Assembly: GCF_001426885.1 (NCBI RefSeq) | Contig: NZ_LMFP01000013.1 | Coordinates: 382,763-446,762 of the forward strand | Source of the DNA: Pelomonas sp. Root1444 | Lineage (GTDB): Bacteria > Pseudomonadota > Gammaproteobacteria > Burkholderiales > Burkholderiaceae_C | DNA: 64,000 bases | Direction of reading: 5' to 3' | In this document: one piece after another, positions 54,786 to 63,340 of the stretch | How the letters are laid out: each line of letters begins with the position of its first letter | How positions within the stretch are numbered: the first letter of the stretch is position 1 | Program-made: the position numbers and the translations under genes | The notes under the pieces: generated by a model | What the model saw: only the letters and a program-made list of their open reading frames with translations | Database searches by the model: none | Told to the model about the DNA's origin: nothing

Positions 54786-55814
54786 CTAGAGCTGCTGCGC
54801 CATCGCCTTGCACTCTTCGAAACTTCGCTCGGGGCTGTCGCCCCAGAATATGCGGTCAAAGCCGTCGCCCATCAGCTTCAGCTGTTCCTGCAAGGCCTGT
54901 TTGTCCTTGGCCATGCATGCGAAATAGGCGTACATGTTCCGATGGTCGGTGTGCGGGTAGCGCGACAGGCGGTCCTCAAATCCCGCTTTCATCTTCGGCC
55001 AGGAGGCATGCGTCGCGCTGAACAGCGACTGCTTCGTCTCCGCATAGCTGAGCCCGGCATACAGGCGCGCATACATCTCCATGCCGCGCTTCTCCCGGGT
55101 GCTTTTGGTCACCGATGTGATGAACCGCTCGACGAGGTCGAGGTCGCCGCCCCATTTCGGCAGCAATGACTCCTCCATCAGGAAATACAGCGCGTCATGG
55201 TCGGGGTTCTTCGCGATGCCCTTCTCGAAGACCGCCATCAAGCGATCGATCTCCCATCCCAGGCCGCGGCCGACGTTCAGCATGAGGCTGTTCCAGGAGC
55301 TGTCCTTGGCGGCCAGTTCCTGGTTGCGCCGCAGATGATCGAGGGCCAGACCCAGGTACTTGCCGAATTCGGCCCAGGACGCCGGTGACACCGTATTGGC
55401 GTAGCCGCCGCCCCGGTGGAACCATGCATGGGCCGAGAGGCTGTTCACATAGAGCAGTTGCGCCAGGACCGATTGCGGATGGTCCAGCGCCCACTTGCGC
55501 GTCAGGGCGTCCATCTGCGCGTAGTACGCCTCGGTGACGTGCAAGCCCGAGTCGCTGACCTTTCCGATGCCCATCCAGAAATGCTCGACGCGTGGGTTGC
55601 CGGTCAACGGCGAGCGTTCACCGGGTTTGCCGTAGATCGCATACAGGCGCTCCAGCTCGACGAAGTCTCCATAGCGGAACGCGGCCTCCACCTGGTCGGG
55701 CACCGTGGGCGGCTTTGGCTTGTCGGGGGTCTGCGCATGCGCTGGCTGGCCCAGGGCGAGCCATCCACACAGGAGCCCGGCGCAGAGGGCCAGTGAAAAC
55801 CTACTTTGCTTCAT
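54786..55814 (-). CDS. Exported DUF4034-like protein
   Basis: A 342-residue secreted protein with signal peptide (LCAGLLCGWLALGQPAHA). The region VPDQVEAAFRYGDFVELERLYAIYGKPG resembles DUF4034; the rest is alpha-helical and TPR-like. Its start lies inside the upstream gene's end (14-base overlap), so the two are coupled. Function unknown. Confidence 0.75.
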   Translation of the reverse strand: MKQSRFSLALCAGLLCGWLALGQPAHAQTPDKPKPPTVPDQVEAAFRYGDFVELERLYAIYGKPGERSPLTGNPRVEHFWMGIGKVSDSGLHVTEAYYAQMDALTRKWALDHPQSVLAQLLYVNSLSAHAWFHRGGGYANTVSPASWAEFGKYLGLALDHLRRNQELAAKDSSWNSLMLNVGRGLGWEIDRLMAVFEKGIAKNPDHDALYFLMEESLLPKWGGDLDLVERFITSVTKSTREKRGMEMYARLYAGLSYAETKQSLFSATHASWPKMKAGFEDRLSRYPHTDHRNMYAYFACMAKDKQALQEQLKLMGDGFDRIFWGDSPERSFEECKAMAQQL

Positions 55815-56973
55815 CGCTGCCCTTGTCGAGGTTCCATTCCATGACGAATTCAGCCTTCCCCGCCTTGCCGGTGGGATAGCTCCGCTGCCTCGCGTAGTCG
55901 AGGGCGGCGTCATCGAGCAGCGCTTCAAACGCCAGCGGCCTGTTGCCGCGCACGCCGGGCACCCGCATCTCACGCGCCACCACCTCGGTCTTGAAGGCCT
56001 TGCCCTGGTCGTCCACGTTGACTTGCAGCGTGCTCTCTCCTTGAACGTGAAAGAAACTCGCGACGGCCGGATAGGCGGGCTTGCCGTCGGCTCGGGGCGC
56101 CGACGCCGCCTTCGGTTTGTAGCCGGCAGGCACGAAGTCATTGACGTCCAGCATGGTCGAGTAGCGGTAGACCGTCAGCGCCCGGGTTCGGTCCGTCTTC
56201 ACGTCGGCGAGCTGCGACTGCAGCCACCACTGGCTTTTGGCGCACTGTTCCCAGCGATCCGGCTTGGCGGGCTTGCGGTCGCGAGCGAAAACCTGTGCGG
56301 CCAGGAAGGGCGTCATCGGTGCGGCCGCCACGGGCAGGCCCTCGCGCAGGCGCGTCACGGCGTGATCCGCCGCCATCAGTTCGGCCGCTGCCGGGCGTGC
56401 CGCCAGCCCCTGCCGCGTGGTGCCCACCCGGGACAGCAGTTCCTTCTCCGCGGCCAGCAGCGCCGCCCGCGCATCGGCCGGTGCGGCCTGGATCATGGCG
56501 ATCCGGCGACCGAAATAGGCCGCGGGCAAGGTGCTGCATGCCTTAGGCGCCAGAGCCGCCTTCAACCAGGCTTCGTCAAGGGCCGGACCGGCGCTCTCCA
56601 CGGACGCGATGGCGATCTCGTTGAGGGACCTCAGGTACAGCGCCTGATGCAGGTCGGCGCCTCTCAAGTTCGGGTTGTTTGCCGCGGCGCGTTCCTCGGC
56701 GATCCAGGCGGGGATCAGCGTCTTCAAACGGGCCACATGATCGCGGGCGAGTTGAGCTGCCGCGTCACGCAAGCTGGAGTCCAGCGCGATGTCGTCGGGC
56801 ACCGCATAGGCGTTCTCATGCCACCTCGCCAAGCCATTGACCAACGCTGCGTCCTGTTCCGCCAGCAGCGCCTGGACCGTGGGCGCTTCGGTTGCGGCGC
56901 TGGCAATCGATGGCAACGGTGCGCTAGCGCAGCAAAGCAAAAGACGCCCCAACCCGGTTTTCAACCAACGCAT
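55801..56973 (-). CDS. Exported protein with C-terminal TonB-like fold
   Basis: A 390-residue secreted protein. It has a signal peptide (LLLCCASAPLPSIASA), a helical N-terminal two thirds, and a C-terminal segment (GESTLQVNVDDQGKAFKTEVV; AFEALLDDAALDYARQRSYPTG) that resembles the TonB C-terminal domain. No transmembrane anchor. It overlaps the DUF4034-like gene by 14 bases. Function unknown; perhaps a cell-envelope pair. Confidence 0.7.
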   Translation of the reverse strand: MRWLKTGLGRLLLCCASAPLPSIASAATEAPTVQALLAEQDAALVNGLARWHENAYAVPDDIALDSSLRDAAAQLARDHVARLKTLIPAWIAEERAAANNPNLRGADLHQALYLRSLNEIAIASVESAGPALDEAWLKAALAPKACSTLPAAYFGRRIAMIQAAPADARAALLAAEKELLSRVGTTRQGLAARPAAAELMAADHAVTRLREGLPVAAAPMTPFLAAQVFARDRKPAKPDRWEQCAKSQWWLQSQLADVKTDRTRALTVYRYSTMLDVNDFVPAGYKPKAASAPRADGKPAYPAVASFFHVQGESTLQVNVDDQGKAFKTEVVAREMRVPGVRGNRPLAFEALLDDAALDYARQRSYPTGKAGKAEFVMEWNLDKGSDEAK

Positions 56974-57143
56974 ACACGCCCTCCCAAGCGCAGTCCCTGA
57001 GCAGCGGCGGATGTTAGGGAGAAAGCGCCCGGCAGTTCATCGGGTATGCGTGGATTCGCTGGTCGCCGCGCTGCAGACCGAGGTTCAAGCATCCGACGAG
57101 TTCACGGCTATCGTTGCATCCCCTGTTTGTGGCGCTGTGAACC

Positions 57144-57665
57144 ATGCCCCGCTACGTCGCACTGCTCCGAGGCGTGAGCCCGATGAACTGCCAGATGCCG
57201 GTGCTCAAGCGTTGCCTGGAGGAGGCCGGCTTCACCGATGTGAAGACGCTGCTGAGCAGCGGCAACGTGGCTTTCTCTACGGCCCGGTCCGCATCGCTGC
57301 CCGCGCTGCAGAAGCGCGTCGAGAAGGCGATGCGCGACGGCGCAGGCTACGACTTCCTGACCGTCGTGCGCTCGACCGCGCACCTGCAGCGGCTGCTCGA
57401 CGCGGACCCGTTTGCGGCGTTCAAGCTGCCGGCCGGCGGCAAGCGTGTGCTGACCTTCCTGCGCGAGCCCGACGCGGTGCACGAGGTCGAGCTGCCCATC
57501 TCGCGTGACGAGGCCAGCATCCTCCAGCGCAGGGGCGGCGAGGTGTTGTGCGTCTACGTGCCCAACGCCAAGGGCCCGGCCTTCATGCAGCTGCTGGAGA
57601 AGACCTTCGGCAAGGCGATCACGACGCGCACCTGGGACACCGTCGCCAGGTGCGCCCGCGCTTGA
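57144..57665 (+). CDS. DUF1697 family protein
   Basis: A 173-residue protein with the full DUF1697 pattern: RYVALLRGVSPMNCQMPVLKRCLEEAGFTDVKTLLSSGNVAFS, then FLREPDAVHEVE. Function unknown; widespread in bacteria. Its start at 57144 begins at MPRYVALLRGV as in homologues. Monocistronic. Confidence 0.9.
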   Translation: MPRYVALLRGVSPMNCQMPVLKRCLEEAGFTDVKTLLSSGNVAFSTARSASLPALQKRVEKAMRDGAGYDFLTVVRSTAHLQRLLDADPFAAFKLPAGGKRVLTFLREPDAVHEVELPISRDEASILQRRGGEVLCVYVPNAKGPAFMQLLEKTFGKAITTRTWDTVARCARA

Positions 57666-57708
57666 GGCGTTCCCACGCACTTGTCGCCCCGGGCTGAGCG
57701 TCGGCCCG

Positions 57709-58068
57709 TCAGATCGTCAGCTCGCGCTCCACGTCCTGCACCTTGCGGCGCGCCAGGGCCAGGTTGGACTTGGCCTTGTCGAGCACGAAGTAGATGAACA
57801 CGCCTTCCTTGCGCGACATCGGGCGGATGACGTGGTACTGCTTGCCCAGCGTGATGAGGATGTCGTCGATGACGTCGTTCAGGCCCAGCTGGCGCATGAC
57901 CTTGGCCTTGGCGCGCACGACTTCGGTGTTGCCGGCGGCAGCGATCTCCAGGTCCACGCCCGAGCCGGCGGAGCCCAGCATCATGCCGCTGCCGGCGTCG
58001 ACGACGGCGGCGCACATGGCGCCGTCCACGGTCAGGAGGTCTTCGAGGCTTTGGCGGATGTTGGCCAT
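57709..58068 (-). CDS. Roadblock/LC7 protein 1 of the GTPase operon
   Basis: A 119-residue roadblock-fold protein (MANIRQSLEDLLTVDGAMCAAVVDAGSGMMLGSAG...NDVIDDILITLGKQYHVIRPM). Such proteins serve as GAP or scaffold partners of MglA-type GTPases. It is the last gene of the leftward operon, 49 bases after the previous one. Confidence 0.88.
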   Translation of the reverse strand: MANIRQSLEDLLTVDGAMCAAVVDAGSGMMLGSAGSGVDLEIAAAGNTEVVRAKAKVMRQLGLNDVIDDILITLGKQYHVIRPMSRKEGVFIYFVLDKAKSNLALARRKVQDVERELTI

Positions 58069-58117
58069 GGTGTTTGCTTTCTGTCGTTCAGACGGGTTGT
58101 GAAAAAGGGGTGGGGTG

Positions 58118-58495
58118 TCAGCCGCGGCCAGCCACCAGCTCGCCGATGCGCATGCCCATGCGTTGGAGCGTCGGCCAGTCGACGGCACGGTGCTGGCCGA
58201 CGGCGATGAAGAGGAGTTCGGGGTCGGCGGCGCAGCGGAACACGGCGATCAGGCCGTCGGCGTGGTACAGCGCCACGGCGATGAAATCCCCCAGGCAGCC
58301 GAAATGCGCCGCATGGCGGCGGTGCAGCCGCCAGTGGTCGGAGGCCGCCTCCCACAGCGAGGCCTGCGCCGCCAGTTCGCCGTGGGCGGTCCAGACCATG
58401 CCGGAGCCGGCCTCGACCAGCGCGCAGCCGCGGATGCCGGGCCGCTGCGCGAGCGTGTCGACGGCTTGCGAGAGTTCGTCCTTGCTGGCCCTCAT
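58118..58495 (-). CDS. Roadblock-like protein 2 of the GTPase operon
   Basis: A 125-residue protein with a weaker roadblock pattern (GCALVEAGSGMVWTAHGE; HFGCLGDFIAVALYHADGLIAVFRCAADPELLF). Assignment rests on fold-like features and context. Overlaps protein 3 by ATGA. Confidence 0.65.
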   Translation of the reverse strand: MRASKDELSQAVDTLAQRPGIRGCALVEAGSGMVWTAHGELAAQASLWEAASDHWRLHRRHAAHFGCLGDFIAVALYHADGLIAVFRCAADPELLFIAVGQHRAVDWPTLQRMGMRIGELVAGRG

Positions 58496-58878
58496 GCGCG
58501 CAGCAGCGCCTTCTCGCATTGCGCGAGCGCCGCCCAGACCATGCCGAGCAGCGCCTGGGTGTCGGTCAGCACGCCGACGACCAGCTCGTGCATGCCGGCC
58601 TTCACGCACCGCACGACCAGGCGGCCCTGGGTGGACTCGACCACCAGGCAGCGCGGGGTGCCGATGCCCGTTTCGCGGCTGGCCGCCGCACCCAGCGCAC
58701 CGATGGAGCTGATGAGGGCGGCCAGGCGGTCGGCGTCGAGGGGTTGGCGCTGGGCCACGGCGAGCGAGAAGCCGTCGATGGTGGCCACGAGCACGGTGCG
58801 GGCACCGTCGATGCCGTCCAGGAGGTCCTGGGCGGCGCGCGCGCCGGGGGCGCTGTAGGGATGGTCGCGGAGGTTCAT
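58492..58878 (-). CDS. Roadblock-like protein 3 of the GTPase operon
   Basis: A 128-residue roadblock-like protein (LLDGIDGARTVLVATIDGFSLAVAQRQ; LAALISSIGALGAAASRETG; RCLVVESTQGRLVVRCV). Immediately downstream of the GTPase gene (17 bases), the usual place of an MglB/CvnB partner. Confidence 0.75.
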   Translation of the reverse strand: MNLRDHPYSAPGARAAQDLLDGIDGARTVLVATIDGFSLAVAQRQPLDADRLAALISSIGALGAAASRETGIGTPRCLVVESTQGRLVVRCVKAGMHELVVGVLTDTQALLGMVWAALAQCEKALLRA

Positions 58879-58895
58879 GGCGGGGCGGTTGTCGG

Positions 58896-59423
58896 TCAGG
58901 GGGCAGCCGCCTCGGCCTGGGCCAGGATGGCATCGATCAGCCGCAGCACGTCATGGCGCTCGCGCACGTCGACCGCCAGCGTCGGGATGGCGAGGCCGCG
59001 CTCGGCCACCAGGTCGGTGAAGTCGTCCAGCGTCGGCAGCGGGCATTCCAGCGTGCGGCCCACGCCGATGGCGCAGTTCATCTGCGGCAGCAGGTCGGCG
59101 AAGTGGTCCAGGTAGACGCGCAGGTCGGCCCGCGGGTCGGGGCGCGAGTTGTCGATCAGGATGACCAGGCCCAGCGCCTGCTCGACCAGGATGCGCCACA
59201 TGAAGTCGAAGCGCTGCTGGCCGGGCGTGCCGAACAGCCGCACGCGCACGCCCTCGCCCAGGTCGACGTGGCCGTAGTCCAGCCCCACGGTGGTCACCGC
59301 CTTGGCCAGGCCGGGGTCGCTGTTGGCGACGTCGGTGACGATGGGCGCGATGTCGCTGAGCGCCGCGATGGCGGTGGTCTTGCCGGCGCCGGGCGTGCCG
59401 GTGAAGACGATCTTCAAGTCCAT
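58896..59423 (-). CDS. MglA/CvnD-like small GTPase
   Basis: A 175-residue Ras-like GTPase. P-loop GTPGAGKT (9-16), switch I TTVGLDYG (44-51), switch II FGTPGQQRFDFMW (64-76; the DxxG aspartate is absent, as in CvnD-type proteins) are clear. The nucleotide-specificity motif NKxD, expected near 120, is not visible (CAIGVGRTLECP), so base specificity is uncertain. It probably acts as a molecular switch with the roadblock proteins encoded beside it. Starts 2 bases after the upstream stop. Confidence 0.88.
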   Translation of the reverse strand: MDLKIVFTGTPGAGKTTAIAALSDIAPIVTDVANSDPGLAKAVTTVGLDYGHVDLGEGVRVRLFGTPGQQRFDFMWRILVEQALGLVILIDNSRPDPRADLRVYLDHFADLLPQMNCAIGVGRTLECPLPTLDDFTDLVAERGLAIPTLAVDVRERHDVLRLIDAILAQAEAAAP

Positions 59424-59425
59424 CG

Positions 59426-60118
59426 TCAGCGGCTTTCCTCGGGAATGCCGAGCCGGGCGCGCAGCCGGGTCAGCAGGGCGCGGTCCGGGCGCGCCGGGTC
59501 CCTCGTCGCGCGCAGTGGGGGCGGGGCGGCGGGCTCGGCGCGCAGCAGGTCGTTGTCCCGCATCAGGTCCAGGAAATGGCGGCAGCGCTCCAGGGCCACG
59601 CCGCTGAGCGACGCCAGTTCGTCCACGCTCAGGTAGCGCACGGTGATGAAGCTGGCCATGCGCAGGCCCTGGGGGATGGCGTCCAGCAGGTTGGTGCCCG
59701 GCCAGCGCCGCAGCCGGAAGCGCACGGCCAACGGCGCCGCGGCGGCGGGCGCCCGCGTGCGGAGCGCCGGAGGCGGGGCGGGCGTCTGGCGCTCGATGGC
59801 GGCGAGGACTTCCACGAAGTCGTCGTACTGCAGCGGCCGCCGCAGCACGAGCAAGTCACCGGCCTCGACGTGCGCGGCGGCCTCGACGATGCGCACCTGA
59901 TGCGGCGCGCGCTCCAGCCAGCCCGGCACGGTGGGTGGGTCGTCCGCGGCGTAGAAGTAAACGTCCACCGGGCCCTCGGTCACGATGCGCCACTCCTGGC
60001 GCAGCCGGTCGCTGTCCACGAGGAGGAACACCTGCAGGCGGCGGGTGTCGCTCTCCGGCAGGCCGGCCAGCAGGATGCGACGCGGCAAGGCGCTGCTGAA
60101 CGATGCGGCCTGCCCCAT
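59426..60118 (-). CDS. First gene of the GTPase/roadblock operon; unknown
   Basis: A 230-residue soluble protein. I do not recognise a family. Visible features: a beta-alpha N-terminal part (PRRILLAGLPESDTRRLQVF; VDVYFYAADDP; LVLRRPLQYDDFVEVL), a proline/alanine linker (about 110-125), and a C-terminal winged-helix-like part (SFITVRYLSVDELASLSGVALERCRHFLDLMRDNDLL). It could be a regulator or GTPase effector. ATG 60118 is preferred; GTG 60127 is an alternative. It heads the operon. Confidence 0.7.
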   Translation of the reverse strand: MGQAASFSSALPRRILLAGLPESDTRRLQVFLLVDSDRLRQEWRIVTEGPVDVYFYAADDPPTVPGWLERAPHQVRIVEAAAHVEAGDLLVLRRPLQYDDFVEVLAAIERQTPAPPPALRTRAPAAAAPLAVRFRLRRWPGTNLLDAIPQGLRMASFITVRYLSVDELASLSGVALERCRHFLDLMRDNDLLRAEPAAPPPLRATRDPARPDRALLTRLRARLGIPEESR

Positions 60119-60150
60119 CAGTGCCACCGGGCGGTGATCAGGGGCCGTGC

Positions 60151-60177
60151 GGACGGTGAGGACGGTGAGGACGGTGA
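60151..60177. repeat. Tandem 9-base repeat
   Basis: Three exact copies of GGACGGTGA in the leader of the GTPase operon, followed by a degenerate fourth (GGACCGGAG). Confidence 0.9.
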
Positions 60178-60217
60178 GGACCGGAGATAGGCATTCATGA
60201 CGGACTGCTTGTGCCGT

Positions 60218-60236
60218 GGGGCTGCAGTGCAGCCCC
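60218..60236. promoter_or_regulatory. 19-base perfect palindrome in the operon leader
   Basis: GGGGCTGCA-G-TGCAGCCCC, 9-base arms around one base. As RNA it would form a strong hairpin; as DNA it is a possible operator. It might also end the upstream ABC transcript, but no T-run follows. Confidence 0.6.
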
Positions 60237-60249
60237 GATGTACATATTA

Positions 60250-60275
60250 ATCTACGTGAGTAGATGTTTATCTAC
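60250..60275. promoter_or_regulatory. Tripartite inverted-repeat operator candidate
   Basis: ATCTAC-GTGA-GTAGAT-GTTT-ATCTAC: three copies of one 6-base half-site, alternating in orientation and spaced exactly 10 bases apart, in an A/T-rich island with a TAATAT box next to it on the operon's strand. This is a strong pattern for cooperative binding of a regulator at the promoter of the GTPase operon. Confidence 0.65.
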
Positions 60276-60317
60276 AGAAGGCTTGCTGAAGCGCGTCGAC
60301 ACGCCCGGCCCGCAGGT

Positions 60318-61613
60318 TCACGTCTGGCCCGACTCGGGCAGGTGGATCACGCCGGTGTGGAAGTTGTAGTCGAACACCTCGCCATAACGCGCCCATTCGA
60401 TGGCCACGCGCAGCACGCGTTGCGCCTCGGCGGCCTCCATGCTGTCCTGCAGCAGCTTCAGGAAGGGCCCCTGCTTGAGCTCGCCGCCGGCCTCCTGCTC
60501 CAGGCTGTGGCGGATGAAGGCGGCCAGCGGCACGTGGGCCAGCAGCTGCTGGCCGAAGATCTCGCGGCGGAACTCGTGGCCGCCCTGCACGTAGTTGTGG
60601 CCCAGCGGCGTGACGATGAGGTCGCCGCCGCTGAGCTGGGCCAGGCCCAGGCGGTGCAGCGCGTCCGCCAGCGGCAGCAGCGCCTCGTCGGTCAGCGCGC
60701 TCTGCTCGGCCAGCCGCGGCAGGTCGGCGCGGCCCTGGAACTGCGCATTGGCCAGCAGCTCCAGCAGGCTCTCCATGCGGCCAATGTCGGCCTCGGGCAG
60801 GCGGTCCGACAGGTGCGGCCGCGCCGGCTCCCCGGGCGCGCCCGCGGCGGGCGCGGCGCTGGTCATCAGCCGGTAGACCTCGTCGACCAGCAGCCGCACC
60901 TCCGCGCTGTCGGCGTGGCGCGGGCGCGGCAGCGTGATCGGCAGCTCGGTGCGCACGCGGCCCGGGTTGCTGGCGAAGATCAGCACCCGGTCGGCCATCA
61001 TGACGGCCTCCTCGATGTTGTGCGAGACGACCAGCATGGCTTGCGTGGGCATCTGGTCGCTGTCCCACAGCTGCAGGATCTCCTGGCGCAGCCGCTCGCC
61101 GGTCAGCACGTCCAGCGCCGAGAAGGCCTCGTCCATCAGCAGCACGGCCGGCTGCATGACCAGCGCCCGTGCGATGCCCACGCGTTGGCGCATGCCGCCC
61201 GACAGCTCGCGCGGCAGCGCGCCCTCGAAGCCCGCCAGGCCGATCAGCTCGATGGCCGCGCCGGCGCGGCGCGCGCGCTCGGCCGCCGGCACGCCCGCCG
61301 CCTCCAGGCCCAGCTCGACGTTCTGCTGCACCGTCAGCCACGGGAACAGCGCGAAGCTCTGGAACACCATCGCGATGCCCTGCGCCGGCCCGAACAGCGG
61401 CTGGCCGCGGTAGCGCACGTCGCCCGCATCGGCCGGCACCAGCCCGGCCATGATGCGCAGCAGCGTGCTCTTGCCCGAGCCGCTCTGGCCCAGCAGCGCG
61501 ACGATCTCGCCCTTGGCCAGCGAGAAGTCCACTTCCTGCAGCACCGTGCGCAGGCTGCCATCCGAGGACTTGAAGCCCTTGGCGACGCCCTTCAGTTCAA
61601 TCAAGTCGTCCAT
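60318..61613 (-). CDS. ABC importer ATPase with C-terminal AAA-associated domain
   Basis: A 431-residue ABC ATPase of the nitrate/sulfonate/taurine group. Walker A GQSGSGKST (42-50), signature LSGGMRQR, Walker B VLLMDEAFSALD and switch His in VVSHNIEEAVMMAD. The C-terminal 140 residues are an AAA-associated domain (GRMESLLELLANAQ; GHNYVQGGHEFRREIFGQQLL) found in such importers. It overlaps the permease stop by one base (TGATG). Confidence 0.9.
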   Translation of the reverse strand: MDDLIELKGVAKGFKSSDGSLRTVLQEVDFSLAKGEIVALLGQSGSGKSTLLRIMAGLVPADAGDVRYRGQPLFGPAQGIAMVFQSFALFPWLTVQQNVELGLEAAGVPAAERARRAGAAIELIGLAGFEGALPRELSGGMRQRVGIARALVMQPAVLLMDEAFSALDVLTGERLRQEILQLWDSDQMPTQAMLVVSHNIEEAVMMADRVLIFASNPGRVRTELPITLPRPRHADSAEVRLLVDEVYRLMTSAAPAAGAPGEPARPHLSDRLPEADIGRMESLLELLANAQFQGRADLPRLAEQSALTDEALLPLADALHRLGLAQLSGGDLIVTPLGHNYVQGGHEFRREIFGQQLLAHVPLAAFIRHSLEQEAGGELKQGPFLKLLQDSMEAAEAQRVLRVAIEWARYGEVFDYNFHTGVIHLPESGQT

Positions 61614-63340
61614 CAGGAATGCATCCTCTGTTCGGCGAGCCGGTACAGCCGCCGCCACACGCAATGGTTCATCGCCATGACGAAGACGCACATGACGCCG
61701 ATGCCCAAGGCGATGCGCGGGAAGTCGCCGGCCGTCGTCATCTGCTGGATGTAGCTGCCCAGGCCCGCGGCCTGCAGCTGGGTGTCGCCCCAGCTCACGG
61801 ACTCGGCCACGATGCTCGCGTTCCAAGAGCCGCCGCTGGCCGTCAGCGCGCCGGTCACGAAGCTCGGGAAGATGGCCGGAAGCAGGTAGCGCTTCCAGGC
61901 CAGCCAGCCCTTCAGGCCGAGGTTGCGCGCCGCCAGGCGCAGCTCGGTCGGGATGGTGGACGCGCCGGCCACGACGTTGAAGAGCAGGTACCACTGCGTG
62001 CCCAGGATGATCAGCGGCGACAGCCACAGGTCGGGATTCAGCCGCCACTTGACGATGGCGAGTACGGCGACCGGGAACACCAGGTTGGACGGGAAGGCCG
62101 CGAGGCACTGCACCACCGCCTGCACGCGGCCGGCGATGCGCGGGTGCAGGCCGATCCACACGCCGATGGGCACCCAGATCAGCGCGGCCAGCGCGGTCAG
62201 CACCAGCACGCGCGCCAGCGTGTACAGCCCGAGCTTGAAGACATGTGCCGCCTCGCCCCAGCCGACCTCGGTGTGGATGAAGGTGACGAGCCGCCAGACG
62301 GCGAACAGCACCAGCGCCGCGACCAGCGCGTCCCAGGCGCGCGCCCACAGCGGGTTGGGCGGCTGTGGGCGGGCGCGGATGGAGCGGCCGTCGTAGGTCT
62401 TCCTCAGCGGCGCGAAGCTCGCCGTGATCCAGCGCCCCGGCCAGGCGCCCAGTCGCTGCAGCCGCCGCGTGCGGCGCAGCCAGGCCAGCAGCCAGGACCG
62501 CGGCGCCGGCTCGCCGCCCGCGGCCTCGAAGCGGAACTTGTCGGCCCAGGCCAGCAGCGGGCGGAAGAACAGCTGGTCGTACAGCAGGATGCCCACCAGC
62601 ATGCCCAGGATGGCCCAGGCGATGGCGTGAAGGTCGCGCGCCTGGATGGCGACGGCGATGTACGAGCCCACGCCGGGCAGCTTGATGTCCTGGCCGGCCA
62701 CCGAGATGGCTTCCGACGCGACGACGAAGAACCAGCCGCCCGACATGCTCATCATCATGTTCCACAGCAGCCCCGGCATCGCGAACGGCAGCTCCAGCCG
62801 CCAGAAGCGCTGCCAGCCCGACAGTTGGAAGATGTGGGCGGCCTCCTGCAGCTCGCCCGGCACGGTGCGCAGCGACTGGTAGAGGCTGAAGGCCATGTTC
62901 CAGGCCTGCGACGTGAAGATCGCGAACAGCGCCGCCAGCTCCACGCCGAACAGGTTGCCCGGGAACAGCGCGATGAAGGGCGCGACCGCGATCGCCTGGA
63001 AGCCCAGGATGGGGATGGACTGCAGGATGTCCAGCAGCGGCACCAACACCTTCTCGGCCGCGCGCACCTTGGCCGCCAGCACCGCGAACACGCAGGCGAA
63101 CACCACCGACGCCGCCAGCGCGATGAACATGCGCAGCGTCGTGCGCAGCAGGTAGTAGGGCAGCCAGGCGACGTCCAGCGTCAGCGGCAGGGGTTCGCCG
63201 ACATGGAAGGGGCGCGCCATCTGCGCCGCGGCCATGGTCAGCAGGCACAGCACCGCCAGCACGAGCGGCAGCAGCGCCCAGTCCCAGCGGTTGAAGCTGG
63301 CCTCGACGGCGGTGCGGGTGAAGAAGCGACGGTCGGCCAT
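61613..63340 (-). CDS. Fused double-permease of an ABC importer
   Basis: A 575-residue membrane protein with two binding-protein-dependent permease domains in one chain (about 60-265 and 350-570), each with the EAA-type loop (ELQEAAHIFQLSGWQRFWRLELP; ELRLAARNLGLKGWLAWKRYLLP). It is paired with the ATPase encoded next. No binding protein is encoded here. The substrate is unknown; the group includes nitrate and sulfonate importers. Confidence 0.9.
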   Translation of the reverse strand: MADRRFFTRTAVEASFNRWDWALLPLVLAVLCLLTMAAAQMARPFHVGEPLPLTLDVAWLPYYLLRTTLRMFIALAASVVFACVFAVLAAKVRAAEKVLVPLLDILQSIPILGFQAIAVAPFIALFPGNLFGVELAALFAIFTSQAWNMAFSLYQSLRTVPGELQEAAHIFQLSGWQRFWRLELPFAMPGLLWNMMMSMSGGWFFVVASEAISVAGQDIKLPGVGSYIAVAIQARDLHAIAWAILGMLVGILLYDQLFFRPLLAWADKFRFEAAGGEPAPRSWLLAWLRRTRRLQRLGAWPGRWITASFAPLRKTYDGRSIRARPQPPNPLWARAWDALVAALVLFAVWRLVTFIHTEVGWGEAAHVFKLGLYTLARVLVLTALAALIWVPIGVWIGLHPRIAGRVQAVVQCLAAFPSNLVFPVAVLAIVKWRLNPDLWLSPLIILGTQWYLLFNVVAGASTIPTELRLAARNLGLKGWLAWKRYLLPAIFPSFVTGALTASGGSWNASIVAESVSWGDTQLQAAGLGSYIQQMTTAGDFPRIALGIGVMCVFVMAMNHCVWRRLYRLAEQRMHS

